From Dyella lutea (GTDB lineage Bacteria > Pseudomonadota > Gammaproteobacteria > Xanthomonadales > Rhodanobacteraceae): a stretch of 64,000 nucleotides of DNA. Position numbers and translations under genes: made by a program. Where the stretch lies: assembly GCF_024158035.1 (NCBI RefSeq), contig NZ_JAMZEK010000003.1:310001-374000 (forward strand). Direction: 5' to 3'. The notes beneath the pieces are model-generated. The model was not told the origin of the DNA. It saw nothing but the letters and a program-made list of their open reading frames with translations, and did no database searches. Positions 10,220 to 21,893 of the stretch are shown here, one piece after another. Positions within the stretch are counted from its first letter, which is position 1. Each line of letters starts with the position of its first letter.

Positions 10220-11599
10220 CTAGAGTTCGATGACATCGCCCTTGCCGGGCATGTGGACTTCGGTGGCGGTGAGCCGCGTGGCGAAGGCCTGCATCACCTG
10301 CTCGTCGCCGTGCACCAGGATGGTCTTGTCCGGTTTGATCGCCGTGTGCCAGGCCAGCAGCTCGTCGCGGTCGGCATGTGCGGAAAAGCCGTTGATGGTG
10401 TGCAGATGCGCGCGCACCGGGATCTCGTCGCCGAACAGCCGCACCGACCTGGCGCCGTCGATGAGGATGCGCGCCAGCGTGCCGGAGGCGGCGTAGCCGA
10501 CGAACACCACGCTGGAATCCTCGCGCCACAGGTTGTGCCGCAGGTGGTGGCGCACGCGCCCGCCGGTGCACATGCCCGAGCCGGCCATCAGGATCGCGCC
10601 GCCGCGGATCCGGTTCAGCGCCATCGAGTCGGCGGTCTCGCGGGTGAAGCGCAGGCCGGGCAGGCCGAACGGATCGCCGCCGTGGGCGAACAGCGCCCGC
10701 TCTTTCGGGTCGTAGCACTCGGTATGGCGGCGGAAGATCTCGGTGGCGGAGATCGCCATCGGCGAATCGAGGAACACCGGCAGCGTGCGCGGCAGCCGGC
10801 CGCTCTCCACGCCGGCACGCAGGTAGTAGAGGATCTCCTGCGCACGCTCCAGCGCGAAAGTGGGGATCACCACGTTGCCGCCGCGCGCGAAGGTGTCGGT
10901 GATCGCGGCATACAGCTCCTCCACCGAGGGCCCCAGCGGCTTGTGCAGGCGGTCGCCGTAGGTGGTTTCCATCACCACCGCGTCGGCATGCGGCGGTGGC
11001 TGTGGATCGCGCAGGATCGGCCGGCCGCTGTTGCCGAGGTCGCCGGAGAAGATCACCGAACGACCGCCGTCACCCTCCTCCACGATGCGGATGCTGGCCG
11101 AGCCGAGGATGTGCCCGGCGTCGAAGAAGGTCGCGGTGAGCCCGGGCGCGAGCTCGATCGGCTGGCCGTAGCGGGCGACGCGGCCGAAGCGGTCCATCGC
11201 GTTGAGCGCGTCGAGCGTGGTGTACAGCGGCTGCCCGTCCTTGTCGCCGCGACGCCAGGCGTGTCGCTGGCGGCGTTCGGCATCGGCTTCCTGCAGGCCT
11301 GCGGCGTCCAGCATCACCAGCCGCGCCAGCTCGCGCGAGGCGGCGGTGGTGATGATCTCGCCGGAGAACCCCCGATCGACCAGCAGCGGGATGCGACCGC
11401 AGTGGTCCAGGTGGGCGTGGGTGAGCAGTAGGATGTCGATCGATACCGGATCGAAGCCGAAATCGTCGCCGTTCTGCTCGTCCAGTTCGCGGCTGCCCTG
11501 GTACATGCCGCAGTCGATGAGGATGCGCTTGCCGGCAGCCTCGAGCAGGTGGCAGGAGCCGGTGACCTCGCGGTCGGCGCCGTGGAAGGAGATTTTCAT
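10220..11599 (-). CDS. Metallo-beta-lactamase/beta-CASP RNA-processing nuclease
   Basis: A 459-residue cytoplasmic protein of the YSH1/CPSF73-like branch of the metallo-beta-lactamase fold. The zinc motif [12 protein letters not shown] (near residue 60) and a second His/Asp set ([10 protein letters not shown]...GDLGNSG) belong to the lactamase core. The beta-CASP insertion and the C-terminal RMMBL domain follow, with [24 protein letters not shown] and the late His in [16 protein letters not shown]. Such proteins usually cut RNA. Homologues often sit beside phosphoketolase, acetate kinase and N-ATPase genes. Its ATG overlaps the stop of the preceding LOG-family gene (ATGA), indicating translational coupling. 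Confidence 0.88.
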   Translation of the reverse strand: MKISFHGADREVTGSCHLLEAAGKRILIDCGMYQGSRELDEQNGDDFGFDPVSIDILLLTHAHLDHCGRIPLLVDRGFSGEIITTAASRELARLVMLDAAGLQEADAERRQRHAWRRGDKDGQPLYTTLDALNAMDRFGRVARYGQPIELAPGLTATFFDAGHILGSASIRIVEEGDGGRSVIFSGDLGNSGRPILRDPQPPPHADAVVMETTYGDRLHKPLGPSVEELYAAITDTFARGGNVVIPTFALERAQEILYYLRAGVESGRLPRTLPVFLDSPMAISATEIFRRHTECYDPKERALFAHGGDPFGLPGLRFTRETADSMALNRIRGGAILMAGSGMCTGGRVRHHLRHNLWREDSSVVFVGYAASGTLARILIDGARSVRLFGDEIPVRAHLHTINGFSAHADRDELLAWHTAIKPDKTILVHGDEQVMQAFATRLTATEVHMPGKGDVIEL

Positions 11600-12549
11600 G
11601 GGCGTGCATCCGTGGCGGTGGAGGGGAGCAGGGGGCTGCCGTTGCGTTCGTGCCAGTCGAGGATCCCCTGCCAGGCCTCCTCGGCGGTCTCGGCGTACCA
11701 GAACAGGTCGCGGTCTTCCTCGTCGATGCTGCCGGCCTCGAGCAGGAAGTCGACGTCGAACACGCGGCGCCAGTAGTCCTCGCCGACCAGCACGATGGGA
11801 ATGGGCGCGCTCTTGCGGGTCTGGATCAGGGTCAGCGCACCGAACACCTCGTCCAGCGTGCCGTAGCCACCCGGCAGGGCGACGATCGCCGCCGCCCGCT
11901 TCATGAAGTGCAGCTTGCGCATGGCGAAGTAGTGGAACTGCATGCACAGCCCCGGGGTGACGTACGGGTTGGGATACTGCTCGCGCGGCAGCGCGATGTT
12001 CAGTCCCACGGTCTGGGCGCCGGCCTCGCACGCGCCGCGATTGGCCGACTCCATCGCGCCGGGGCCGCCGCCAGTGAGGATGGCCAGGCCGGGAATGCCG
12101 GCCAGGCCGACCCGCTGGCCGACCTCGCGCCCCACTTCGTAGTAGCGCGACAGGGCTTCCCGCCGCTCGGCCAGTTGCAGGGCGCGCGCGGTGGCCGGGT
12201 CATCGGGCCGCGAGCCGGCCGCTTCCCGTGCCGAGGCGAGCTCGCGCTTCGCCGTTTCCGGTTCGCGCAGGCGGGTGCTGCCGTAGACGAGCACCGTGCG
12301 CTCGATGCCGTGCGCGGCGAGCACCAGTTCGGCCTTAAGGTAGTCCACCTGCAGGCGCACGCCGCGTGCCGCGTCCTCGTGCAGAAAGGCCGGATCGCTG
12401 TCGGCCTCGCGGTAGGACGGGTGCTGCATGATCGCGCGCAGCCGCTCGTCCACCTGCGGCTCTTCGGCATGTGCCTTGGGGTGCTCCCAGGGCAGCGGCG
12501 TGCGGCGCTTGCGCGGCGGAGGCGGCGGGCAGTGGCGGCGGTGGTTCAC
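11596..12549 (-). CDS. LOG-family (TIGR00730-like) Rossmann protein
   Basis: A 317-residue protein with the lysine-decarboxylase-like/LOG fold. The signature pair is present: GGGPGAMESANRGA for nucleotide binding and PGGYGTLDE near residue 228. LOG proteins are cytokinin-type nucleoside 5'-monophosphate phosphoribohydrolases or related nucleotide hydrolases; the substrate here is unknown. The GTG start at 12549 follows AAAGGAG by six bases. A basic, proline-rich N-terminus (HRRHCPPPPPRKRR) precedes the domain, which begins near residue 40. It is 29 bases after atpG and overlaps the next gene by four bases, so it belongs to the ATPase operon. Confidence 0.85.
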   Translation of the reverse strand: MNHRRHCPPPPPRKRRTPLPWEHPKAHAEEPQVDERLRAIMQHPSYREADSDPAFLHEDAARGVRLQVDYLKAELVLAAHGIERTVLVYGSTRLREPETAKRELASAREAAGSRPDDPATARALQLAERREALSRYYEVGREVGQRVGLAGIPGLAILTGGGPGAMESANRGACEAGAQTVGLNIALPREQYPNPYVTPGLCMQFHYFAMRKLHFMKRAAAIVALPGGYGTLDEVFGALTLIQTRKSAPIPIVLVGEDYWRRVFDVDFLLEAGSIDEEDRDLFWYAETAEEAWQGILDWHERNGSPLLPSTATDARP

Positions 12550-12578
12550 GTGCGACTCCTTTGATCGCGACCGGACGG

Positions 12579-13427
12579 TCAGGTCCGGGCAGCGGAAAGT
12601 TCGAGGATCTCGTCGGTGATGTCTTCCTGGCGCACGCGCTGGAACTGAAGCGTGAGCGAGGCTTCGGTGCGTTCCAGGTTGCCGTGGGCGGCGATCATCG
12701 CCTGCATGCGTGCCTGGTTTTCCGCCGCGTACGACAGCATCAGCGCCGCGCACAGGTCGGCATGCACGTATTCGACCGCCAGCTGTTCGAGCAGGGTCGC
12801 CGGCGGCAGGTTCATCAGCGGTGCCTGGCCATCGGCGAGCCGGGCGGGAAAGCGACCGAAGTCGAACGGCAGCAGCCAGCGCTGCTCGATGCTCTGCTCC
12901 TCGCCTTCGCCCGGGCTGCCGTACACCAGCAGCACCCGGCCGAGTCCATGCGCGGCAAGCGCCGCATAGATCGCATCGGAAATCCGGTCGGCCAGCGCGG
13001 ACACCTCGTCGGTATGGGCGGCCATCGGCACGTTCCAGTCGGGTGTGCGGCCGCGATTGCCGGCGACCATCAGACCGCGGTCGCCGACGATGAACAGGCG
13101 GCCCCTGTTTCGGTCCGCCAGCGGCAGGGCGACATCGAGCACGCGCTCGTTGAAGCTGCCGGCGAAGCCCTGTTCGGCGCACAGCGCCACCACCAGCACG
13201 CCGTCCGGCTGTGGCGTCGGCACGGCCATGAGCTGGCCGCCCGGCAGCGTGCCGAGCACCTGGCCGATGGCCTCGCCGATGGTCTGCGCGTACAGGCCGA
13301 TCGCCTGCAGTTCGCGTCGCGCCTGCTGCGACCGGCTGGCGGCAATCGCCCGCATCGCGGAGATCACGCTGCCGAGCTGGCGCGTGGAGTCCAGCCGCGC
13401 CGCGACCTCGGCCAGCTGTCCGCTCAT
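12579..13427 (-). CDS. atpG: N-ATPase gamma subunit
   Basis: A 282-residue F-type ATPase gamma subunit, the central rotor shaft linking catalytic head to c-ring. The N-terminal coiled coil has the expected basic pattern ([26 protein letters not shown]) and the C-terminal helix ends [24 protein letters not shown]. The middle Rossmann-like part ([20 protein letters not shown]) is standard. Its start overlaps the atpA stop by four bases (ATGA), so it is translationally coupled. It is last of the nine N-ATPase genes. Confidence 0.93.
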   Translation of the reverse strand: MSGQLAEVAARLDSTRQLGSVISAMRAIAASRSQQARRELQAIGLYAQTIGEAIGQVLGTLPGGQLMAVPTPQPDGVLVVALCAEQGFAGSFNERVLDVALPLADRNRGRLFIVGDRGLMVAGNRGRTPDWNVPMAAHTDEVSALADRISDAIYAALAAHGLGRVLLVYGSPGEGEEQSIEQRWLLPFDFGRFPARLADGQAPLMNLPPATLLEQLAVEYVHADLCAALMLSYAAENQARMQAMIAAHGNLERTEASLTLQFQRVRQEDITDEILELSAART

Positions 13428-14947
13428 GCCGGCGCACCCATGGCGGCGATGCCGGCGACCAACTCGCGCACCCGGTCCACCAGCGCGCTGCGGGTGGACG
13501 GATCCAGCGTGTCGCCGATCGGTATCGGCTGTCCCTCGGCCAGGCGGGCCGGCAGTTGCCGACGCAGCTCGGCGATCACCGTCGCCGGCTGACCGTCCAG
13601 CACGCCGTCGTCCAGCGCGGCGAGCAGGGCGAGCTGTTCCGGCGGCTGCTGCGCGGTGAAGCGCGGCTGGGTGAGCAGGGCGCGGATCGCGCGGCCGCGG
13701 GTGATCTGCGCCTTGACGCGGGTGTCGCTGAGGTTGCCGAAGCGGGTGAACAGCTCCAGTTCGAGGAACTGCGAATACTGCAGCCGCAGCTGGCCGGCCA
13801 CCTCGCGCAGTACCGGCGGCTGCGCCTTGCCACCGACCCGGCTGACCGACAGGCCGACGTCCACCGCGGGTCGCTGGTCGGCGGCGAACAGCGCCGTGTC
13901 GAACACGATCTGGCCATCGGTGATCGAGATCAGGTTGGTCGGGATGTAGGCGGCCAGGTTGCCCGCTTCGGTCTGCGCGATCGGCAGCGCGGTGAGCGAA
14001 CCGCCGCCCTTGGCGGATGACAGCTTGGCGGCGCGTTCGAGCATGCGGGCATGCAGGTAGAACACGTCGCCGGGATACGCCTCGCGACCGGCCGGCTGGT
14101 GGGTGAGCAGGGCCAGTTCGCGGTGGGTGGCCGCGTGCTTGGTCAGGTCGTCGATCACGATCAGCGCGTGCTGGCCGCGGTCGCGGAAGTACTCGGCGAT
14201 GCTGAAACCGGCGAAGGGCGCCACCCACTGCAGTCCGGCGGACGACGCGGCCGAGGCGACTACGAAGATGGTGCGCTCCGGCGCGCCATGCGCGTGCACC
14301 GCCTCGATCACCTGCTGCACCGCATGGGCGCGCTGGCCGACCGAGACGTACACGCAGACCATGTCCGAGTGTTTCTGGTTGATCATCGCGTCCACCGCCA
14401 GCGAGGTCTTGCCGGTGGCGCGGTCGCCGATCAAGAGCTCGCGCTGGCCGCGGCCGATCGGGAACATTGCGTCGATCACCAGCACGCCGGTGGCGACCGG
14501 CTCACTCACCAGGTCACGCTCGATGATCGCCGGCGCCGGGCGCTCGATCGGCAGGTGATCCTCGGCCGGCACCGGCTCGTCGCGGTCCAGCGGGCGTCCC
14601 AGCGGGTCGAGCACGCGGCCGAGCAGGCCCGGACCGACCGGCACGCGCAGCACCTCGCCGGTGCCGAGCACCTCGGAGCCGGCCTCGACGCTGCCGTCGT
14701 CGTCCAGCAGCACGGCGGCCAGCGTGTCTTCGTCCAGCGAGAGCACGAAGCCCATGCGGTCGTGCTGGAAGCGCAGTAGTTCATGCAGACGTGCCTGGGC
14801 CAGGCCGGAGACGATGGCGATGCCGTCGGCGATCCGCTCGACGTGGCCCAGCCCGACCGAGCGCACGCCGAGCCGGCTCTGCGCGACGACGGCCTGGCTG
14901 CGGCGCAGCCAGTCGCCGGTGGTGGCGTCAGGCGTGTCGGTCGGCAT
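13424..14947 (-). CDS. atpA: N-ATPase alpha subunit
   Basis: A 507-residue alpha subunit of the F1-like head, carrying the non-catalytic nucleotide sites. The Walker A sequence [10 protein letters not shown] lies near residue 170. The beta-barrel N-terminus, the nucleotide-binding domain and a C-terminal helical domain are all present, with the signature region [19 protein letters not shown] near residue 285. The ATG at 14947 lies 20 bases inside the atpF coding end, a longer overlap than at the other junctions of this operon. Sequence divergence from housekeeping alpha subunits fits the N-ATPase class. Confidence 0.95.
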   Translation of the reverse strand: MPTDTPDATTGDWLRRSQAVVAQSRLGVRSVGLGHVERIADGIAIVSGLAQARLHELLRFQHDRMGFVLSLDEDTLAAVLLDDDGSVEAGSEVLGTGEVLRVPVGPGLLGRVLDPLGRPLDRDEPVPAEDHLPIERPAPAIIERDLVSEPVATGVLVIDAMFPIGRGQRELLIGDRATGKTSLAVDAMINQKHSDMVCVYVSVGQRAHAVQQVIEAVHAHGAPERTIFVVASAASSAGLQWVAPFAGFSIAEYFRDRGQHALIVIDDLTKHAATHRELALLTHQPAGREAYPGDVFYLHARMLERAAKLSSAKGGGSLTALPIAQTEAGNLAAYIPTNLISITDGQIVFDTALFAADQRPAVDVGLSVSRVGGKAQPPVLREVAGQLRLQYSQFLELELFTRFGNLSDTRVKAQITRGRAIRALLTQPRFTAQQPPEQLALLAALDDGVLDGQPATVIAELRRQLPARLAEGQPIPIGDTLDPSTRSALVDRVRELVAGIAAMGAPA

Positions 14948-15674
14948 GGGTCAGCTCGTGCTGCAGATGGTCGAGGTCGGCGCGCAGGTGATTGCTCACC
15001 ACCAGGTCGGGACTGCGCAGTTCCAGCCCGGCGATCAGGTTGGGATCCACCGCCGGCTGCAGCGGGGCGGAGCGGCCGATGGCCTGCTGGATCGCCTGCA
15101 CGCAGCGATCCCTCTCGCTCGCTTCGAGCGTGCGCGGCGCCACCAGTGCGAGCGGCGTTGCCGGATCGGCCAGCTTCTGCCGCTGCGAATCCGGCAGTGC
15201 CCGCAACGAGGCGACGAGGTCGTCGAGAAAGCCCGCGACGCGTGCCGAGGCCGGCAGGCGATCAAGCAGTCGCGCGGCAATGTCGACGGCCAGCGCAGCG
15301 GCGCGCTGCTCGTCGGCGCGCCGCTGCGCGACAAGCTGCTTGTCCCGTTCGGCCTGTGCCTGCTGGCGCAGGGCCTCGGCCTCGGCCCGCGCGGCGGCCA
15401 GCAGGCGGGTGCGTGCCGTTTCGGCATCGGCCTGCGCGGCCTTCATCGCCGCGTCGCGCCCGGCGGCGAGTTCGGTCTGCTGTGCCGTCGCTGCCGCCGT
15501 GGCCTGGCGCGCGCGGTCGCGTTCGGCCTCGGCGTCGGCCAGCAGTTTCGCCGCGGCCTCGCGCCGCTGCGCGATCACGCGCACCACCGGGCGATACAGC
15601 ACGCGCGACAGCAGCCAGATCAGGACCAGCGCATTGATCGCCTGCAGCGCCAGCGTCCAGAAGTCGATCTTCAT
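14928..15674 (-). CDS. atpF: N-ATPase b subunit with long C-terminal extension
   Basis: A 248-residue stator subunit, much longer than the about 156 residues of a standard b subunit. It has one N-terminal membrane helix ([23 protein letters not shown]), a long alanine, arginine and glutamate-rich coiled coil to about residue 140, then a C-terminal region with a delta-like look ([19 protein letters not shown], then [29 protein letters not shown]). No separate atpH (delta) gene exists in the operon, so this fusion probably supplies the delta function, as known for N-ATPases. The gene is 13 bases after atpE. Confidence 0.9.
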   Translation of the reverse strand: MKIDFWTLALQAINALVLIWLLSRVLYRPVVRVIAQRREAAAKLLADAEAERDRARQATAAATAQQTELAAGRDAAMKAAQADAETARTRLLAAARAEAEALRQQAQAERDKQLVAQRRADEQRAAALAVDIAARLLDRLPASARVAGFLDDLVASLRALPDSQRQKLADPATPLALVAPRTLEASERDRCVQAIQQAIGRSAPLQPAVDPNLIAGLELRSPDLVVSNHLRADLDHLQHELTHADRHA

Positions 15675-15687
15675 CGAAGGTCGCCGC

Positions 15688-15936
15688 CTACTTGAGGAAC
15701 GGGTTGGCGAACAGCAGCAGGATGGCGATCACCAGGCAGTAGATCGCCATCGTCTCGATCATCGCCAGGCCCACGAACAGCGTGCGCGAGATGGTGCCGG
15801 CCGATTCGGGCTGGCGCGCGATCGCATCCATCGCCGCCGCCACCGCGCGGCCCTCGGCGAGCGCCGGGCCGATCGCACCGAAGCTCACCGATAGCGCGGC
15901 GGCCAGGATGCTCACAACGGGAATCAGGTCGTTCAT
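15688..15936 (-). CDS. atpE: N-ATPase c subunit
   Basis: An 82-residue two-helix proteolipid that forms the rotor ring. The cytoplasmic loop has the invariant ARQPE (residues 40-44). Helix 2 carries the ion-binding Glu61 in MIETMAIY with Thr62 beside it; helix 1 carries a second acidic residue, Glu28, in ALAEGRA where Na+-type rings have Gln. This double-Glu arrangement is characteristic of N-ATPases. Family members were predicted to use Na+, but the Burkholderia pseudomallei ring was reported to be proton-specific, so the ion here is undecided. The start overlaps the atpB stop by four bases. Confidence 0.95.
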   Translation of the reverse strand: MNDLIPVVSILAAALSVSFGAIGPALAEGRAVAAAMDAIARQPESAGTISRTLFVGLAMIETMAIYCLVIAILLLFANPFLK

Positions 15937-16649
15937 GACGGGTCTCTCCGATCGGAAGGTGCGGGTTCGGTTTGCGCGCGGGAAGGCGGGGCGGGGTGCA
16001 CGGCAGCGCCGAGGAACACCATCGCCAGCACGCTGAAGATGTAGGCCTGGATGGCGCCGGTGAGCAGGTCCAGCGCCATGAACGGGATCGGCACGATCAG
16101 CCCGGCCAGCGACAATGCGATGCCGACCACGAACACGCCGCTCATCACGTTGCCGAACAGGCGCACCATCAGCGAAAAGGTGCGGGTGATCTGCTCGACC
16201 AAGTTCAGCGGCACCATCAGCCAGCCCGGCTCGGCGAACGTGGCCAGGTAGCCGCGTACGCCGCGGGCGCGCAGGCCGAACCAGATGGTCGCGAAGAACA
16301 CGATGCCGGCCAGCGCGGCGTCGGTCTCCAGGTGGGCGGTGGGCGGCTCGATACCGGGCACCAGCCCCGACCAGTTCGCCGCCAGCACGAACAGGAAGAT
16401 GCTGCCGATCAGCGGACGGTATGGCGCCGCGTCCACCTGCATGGTGTCGTGGATCTGCGTGTCGATGGTCTCGACCAGCAGCTCGAGCACGGCCTGGGTG
16501 CGCGAGGGGTGCATCGAAAGCCGCCGGGTGGCCAGCCAGGCGCCGATCGTCAGCAGCGCCATGATCCCCCAGGTCACCGCCACGGCGGTGCTGACCGGGA
16601 CCGGGCCGAGGTGGAACAGCGTCTCGGTGCGCAGCGGCGAGCCGATCAT
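15933..16649 (-). CDS. atpB: N-ATPase a subunit
   Basis: A 238-residue membrane subunit providing the ion half-channels next to the c-ring. The essential arginine is in SLMVRLFGNVMSG (near residue 163), followed by the final helices with the conserved ALDLLTGAIQAYIFSVLAMVFLG. Five or six hydrophobic segments are visible. The start overlaps the atpR stop by four bases. The C-terminal tail after AAVHPAPPSR is hydrophilic and variable. Confidence 0.95.
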   Translation of the reverse strand: MIGSPLRTETLFHLGPVPVSTAVAVTWGIMALLTIGAWLATRRLSMHPSRTQAVLELLVETIDTQIHDTMQVDAAPYRPLIGSIFLFVLAANWSGLVPGIEPPTAHLETDAALAGIVFFATIWFGLRARGVRGYLATFAEPGWLMVPLNLVEQITRTFSLMVRLFGNVMSGVFVVGIALSLAGLIVPIPFMALDLLTGAIQAYIFSVLAMVFLGAAVHPAPPSRAQTEPAPSDRRDPS

Positions 16650-16963
16650 GCTTCCGGCTCCCGGGTCGGCGGCGGAGTCCCGCTGGCGCTGCCATCACGC
16701 AGCAGTGCCTGCCGCGCCACCAGGAAACCGACGAACCCGGCCAGCAGGGCGGCCACGCCGAAGTGGAACAGCGCGGCCAGCAGCAGGGCGCTGGCCAGCA
16801 CGCGCAGCGCCTGCGACGCCAGCGCCAGTCCGGTGCGGCCGGCGGCGAGCAGACGCACGGTGTAACGCAGTCCGACGAAGTGGAGTAGGCCGACCGCGCC
16901 ACCGCCGAGCAGGCCGATGCCGATCGCCGGAGCGAAAGGAAGCGAAGCAAGCGGCAGATTCAT
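16646..16963 (-). CDS. atpR: N-ATPase accessory membrane protein AtpR
   Basis: A 105-residue protein with three hydrophobic helices (about residues 10-30, 45-70 and 70-88) and a polar C-terminus. Its position between atpQ and atpB, its size and the pattern of an ATP synthase I-type membrane protein match AtpR, found only in N-ATPase operons. AtpR is thought to help assemble the c-ring or contribute to ion handling. The ATG at 16963 has GAGGA upstream; the gene is ten bases after atpQ. Confidence 0.85.
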   Translation of the reverse strand: MNLPLASLPFAPAIGIGLLGGGAVGLLHFVGLRYTVRLLAAGRTGLALASQALRVLASALLLAALFHFGVAALLAGFVGFLVARQALLRDGSASGTPPPTREPEA

Positions 16964-16973
16964 CGCGGAGTCC

Positions 16974-17272
16974 TCATTGACGGTGCATCCAGCGCCAGGC
17001 GAACCACATCCCCAGCCCGGCGCCGATGGTGAGCAGGGCGGCGGCGAACATCACGCCGGTACGCAGCCAGCGATCCAGCCAGTGGCCGGCGAGCAGGCCG
17101 AGCAGGATCGGCGTGACGATGGTCCAGCCCAGCACGCCGATCTGCGCCAGGCGGATGTTGGCCGGGGTGGCCGGGTCGTCGCGGTTCGCTTCGTCGCGCT
17201 GGCGTGCGCGACGGGCAGCCGTGGCGACCGGGTCGCGGCCCTGTTCGTTGCGAGGCTCGGGCGCCGGTGTCG

Positions 17273-17276
<4 letters not shown>
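16974..17276 (-). CDS. atpQ: N-ATPase accessory membrane protein AtpQ (AtpI-like)
   Basis: A 100-residue protein with a charged N-terminus (residues 1-43) and two membrane helices (IGVLGWTIVTPILLGLLAGHWLD and GVMFAAALLTIGAGLGMWFAW). The short loop GHWLDRWLRTG is typical of AtpI-like assembly factors. In N-ATPase operons this gene, atpQ, lies between atpC and atpR, as here. The start overlaps the atpC stop by four bases. Confidence 0.85.
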
Positions 17277-19204
<1,928 letters not shown>

Positions 19205-19215
19205 TCCGGAACGGA

Positions 19216-20421
19216 TCAGCCCGCCATCAGCTCCAGCGTGGCACGGGCGGCGATCCACTCCTCGTTGGTCGGCTCGACCACCACGCGCACGCGGCTTTCC
19301 GGGCCGGACACCACCGCAGCGTGCGCCGCGTTGGCGCGGGTGTCCAGCGCGACGCCGAGCCAGCCCAGCGCGTCGCAGACGCGCTCGCGGATCACTGCGT
19401 TGTGTTCGCCGATGCCGGCCGTGAACACCAGCATGTCCAGCCCGCCAAGCACGGCGGCGAGCGCGCCGATCTCGCGCACGATGCGTCGCACGTAGAGCGC
19501 CAGCGCCTCGCGCACGGGGGGCTCGTCCTCGCGCGGCAGCAGTTCGCGTGGGTCGGGCGACACGCCCGAGACGCCGAGCAGGCCGGACTCGTGGTAGAGC
19601 ATGTGGCCGACCTGGTCGATGCCGAGGCCGCGGACCTGCATCAGGTACAGCACGGCGCCCGGATCCAGAGCGCCGCAGCGCGTGCCCATCATCAGGCCGT
19701 CCAGCGCGGAAAAGCCCATCGTGGTGGCGACGCTGCGCAGGTCGTGCATGGCGCACAGGCTGGCGCCGCTGCCCAGGTGGGCGCAGATCGTGCGGCCACG
19801 CGCGCCGGCGCCGTAGCGCTCGGCCAGCACCGTGGCCATGTAGGCGTAGGACAGCCCGTGGAAGCCGTAGCGACGCAGGCCCTCGTCCCAGAGCGCGCGC
19901 GGCAGCGGCAGCATCTGCTCCACCTTCGGCACGGTGTGGTGGAAGGCGGTGTCGAAGCAGGCGACCTGCGGCAGGTCCGGGTGCAGGCCGAGCAGCGCCT
20001 CGATCGCCTCCAGCGCGAACGGCTGGTGCAGCGGCGCCAGCGGAATGTAGCTGCGCAGGTCGGCGAGCACCGCGGCGTCCACCCGCACCGGCGCGAAATA
20101 CTTGCTGCCGCCGTGCACCACGCGATGCGCCACGGCGGCCAGCCGGCGGTCGCCGAGCCGGGCCTGCAGTCGCTCGCGGATGTGCATCAAGGCGCCGGTG
20201 TACGGATCGGCGCTGTCGAGCGCGAGCGTCGCATCGGGCTCGCCGGCGGCTTCGTAGCGCGGCGCCGGCCCGGTGATGCCCTCGATCTTGCCGATCCAGG
20301 CGGGATGGCGCGGAAGCGGCGAGACCGCGGCGTCGAACAGCGCGAACTTGATGCTGGACGAGCCGCAGTTGAGCACCAGCAGCAGATCGCCTGCCGCCTG
20401 GGTCATCGGAAACGCGCTCAC
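19216..20421 (-). CDS. ackA: Acetate kinase
   Basis: A 401-residue acetate kinase (E. coli 400), interconverting acetyl phosphate plus ADP with acetate plus ATP. Motifs are the phosphate-binding LNCGSSSIKF near the N-terminus, RVVHGG, HLGSGAS, and the ASKHA-type TAGIGEHN near residue 325. The GTG start at 20421 overlaps the stop of the preceding Pta-like gene as GTGA, indicating coupling; an internal ATG at 20406 is a less likely alternative because it has no ribosome site. With phosphoketolase and Pta it links sugar phosphates and acetyl-CoA to ATP formation. Confidence 0.95.
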   Translation of the reverse strand: MSAFPMTQAAGDLLLVLNCGSSSIKFALFDAAVSPLPRHPAWIGKIEGITGPAPRYEAAGEPDATLALDSADPYTGALMHIRERLQARLGDRRLAAVAHRVVHGGSKYFAPVRVDAAVLADLRSYIPLAPLHQPFALEAIEALLGLHPDLPQVACFDTAFHHTVPKVEQMLPLPRALWDEGLRRYGFHGLSYAYMATVLAERYGAGARGRTICAHLGSGASLCAMHDLRSVATTMGFSALDGLMMGTRCGALDPGAVLYLMQVRGLGIDQVGHMLYHESGLLGVSGVSPDPRELLPREDEPPVREALALYVRRIVREIGALAAVLGGLDMLVFTAGIGEHNAVIRERVCDALGWLGVALDTRANAAHAAVVSGPESRVRVVVEPTNEEWIAARATLELMAG

Positions 20422-21863
20422 AGCGGATGGCTCCGGTAGTGATGGGCCAGCAGCAGTGCCACCGCACAGGAGGCCATCCGCGACTCGCGCGAGTCGGCGC
20501 GGCTGGTGAGCACGATCGGCACCTTCGCGCCGATCACGATACCGGCGCTGGCCGCACCGCCGAGGTATTCGAGCTGCTTGGCCAGCATGTTGCCGCTCTC
20601 CAGATCCGGCACCACCAGCACGTCAGCCTGGCCGGCCACCGGCGAGGCGATGCCCTTGATCCGCGCAGCCGCCGCCGATACCGCGTTGTCGAACGCCAGC
20701 GGGCCGTCGAGCACGCCGCCTTCGATCTGGCCGCGGTCGGCCATCTTGCACAGCGCCGCCGCATCCAGCGTGGCCGGCATGTGCGGGTTGACCGTTTCCA
20801 CCGCGGCGAGGATCGCCACGCGCGGCTGCGCCACGCCGATCGTCTGGGCCAGGTCGATGGCGTTGCGGACGATGTCGGCCTTCTCTTCCAGCGTCGGTGC
20901 GATGTTGATCGCCGCGTCGGTGATGATGAACGGCCGCGGGTAGGCCGGCGTCTGCATGATGAAGCAGTGGCTGATCCGCCGCTTGGTGCGCAGGCCGCTG
21001 CCCGCGGCGACCACGGCACCCATCAACTCGTCGGTGTGCAGGCTGCCCTTCATCAGCGCATCGACCTCGCCGGCCGCGGCCAGCTCGACCGCGCGGGCCG
21101 CTGCGGCGTGGCTGTGCGGGACATCCTCGATGGCGATGCCGGTCAGGTCGAATCCCGCCTGGGCGGCCACTGCCTCGAGTCGCGCACGCGGGGCCACCAG
21201 CACCGGTTCGATCAGCCCCGCGCGCCAGGCATCGACGGCGCCGCCGAGACTGGACTCGTCGCAGGGGTGGACCACCGCCATGCGGATCGCGCCCAGCGGC
21301 TTCACGTAGTCGAGCAGGCGCTGCACGCCGTCGTTGCCCCTCGTCAGGCGGACTTCGGGCAGGGTGGCGCGCGGGCGGACGATCTTCTCCACCGGCGCCA
21401 GCACCAGTGCTTCGCCCTTGATCGCGCACTGGCCGGCCTGGTCGATGCAGCTGCAGTCGAGCACCAGCTCCTTCCTCGCCTCGTCCCTTGAGCGCACGGT
21501 GACCCGGATGGTCAGCGTGTCGCCGATGTGCACCGGGGCGAGGAATTTCAGCGTCTGCGACAGGTAGATCGTGCCGGGGCCGGGCAGGCGGGTGCCGAGC
21601 ACGGCGGAGATCAGCGCCGCGCCCCACATGCCGTGCGCGATCACGCCGTGGAAACGGGTGGAGGCGGCGAAATCCGGATCCAGGTGCTGCGGATTGACGT
21701 CGCCGGACATCACGGCGAACAGCTGGATGTCCTCGGCGGTGAGCGTGCGCTCGATCGCCGCGGTGTCGCCGACGGCGATTTCCTCGAAGGTGCGGTTGCG
21801 GATGAAGTGGATGTCGTCGGCGTCGCCGGGCGGGCCGGCGGGGGCGGCGGGGGTATCGGGCAT
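20418..21863 (-). CDS. Bifunctional enoyl-CoA hydratase/phosphate acetyltransferase
   Basis: A 481-residue fusion. Residues about 20-165 form a MaoC-like (R)-specific enoyl-CoA hydratase domain with the catalytic SGDVNPQHLD followed by FHGVIAHGMWGAALIS. Residues about 170-481 are a phosphate acetyl/butyryltransferase domain (MKGSLHTDELM, NIAPTLEEKADIVRNAI, DVLVVPDLESGNMLAKQL). The first activity can supply (R)-3-hydroxyacyl-CoA for polyhydroxyalkanoate; the second links acetyl-CoA to acetyl phosphate. The gene sits between the acetoacetyl-CoA reductase and acetate kinase genes, 30 bases after the former. The exact acyl preference is not visible. Confidence 0.9.
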   Translation of the reverse strand: MPDTPAAPAGPPGDADDIHFIRNRTFEEIAVGDTAAIERTLTAEDIQLFAVMSGDVNPQHLDPDFAASTRFHGVIAHGMWGAALISAVLGTRLPGPGTIYLSQTLKFLAPVHIGDTLTIRVTVRSRDEARKELVLDCSCIDQAGQCAIKGEALVLAPVEKIVRPRATLPEVRLTRGNDGVQRLLDYVKPLGAIRMAVVHPCDESSLGGAVDAWRAGLIEPVLVAPRARLEAVAAQAGFDLTGIAIEDVPHSHAAAARAVELAAAGEVDALMKGSLHTDELMGAVVAAGSGLRTKRRISHCFIMQTPAYPRPFIITDAAINIAPTLEEKADIVRNAIDLAQTIGVAQPRVAILAAVETVNPHMPATLDAAALCKMADRGQIEGGVLDGPLAFDNAVSAAAARIKGIASPVAGQADVLVVPDLESGNMLAKQLEYLGGAASAGIVIGAKVPIVLTSRADSRESRMASCAVALLLAHHYRSHPL

Positions 21864-21893
21864 GGACGCGCTCCGTGGGTCCGTGGAAGGAAA

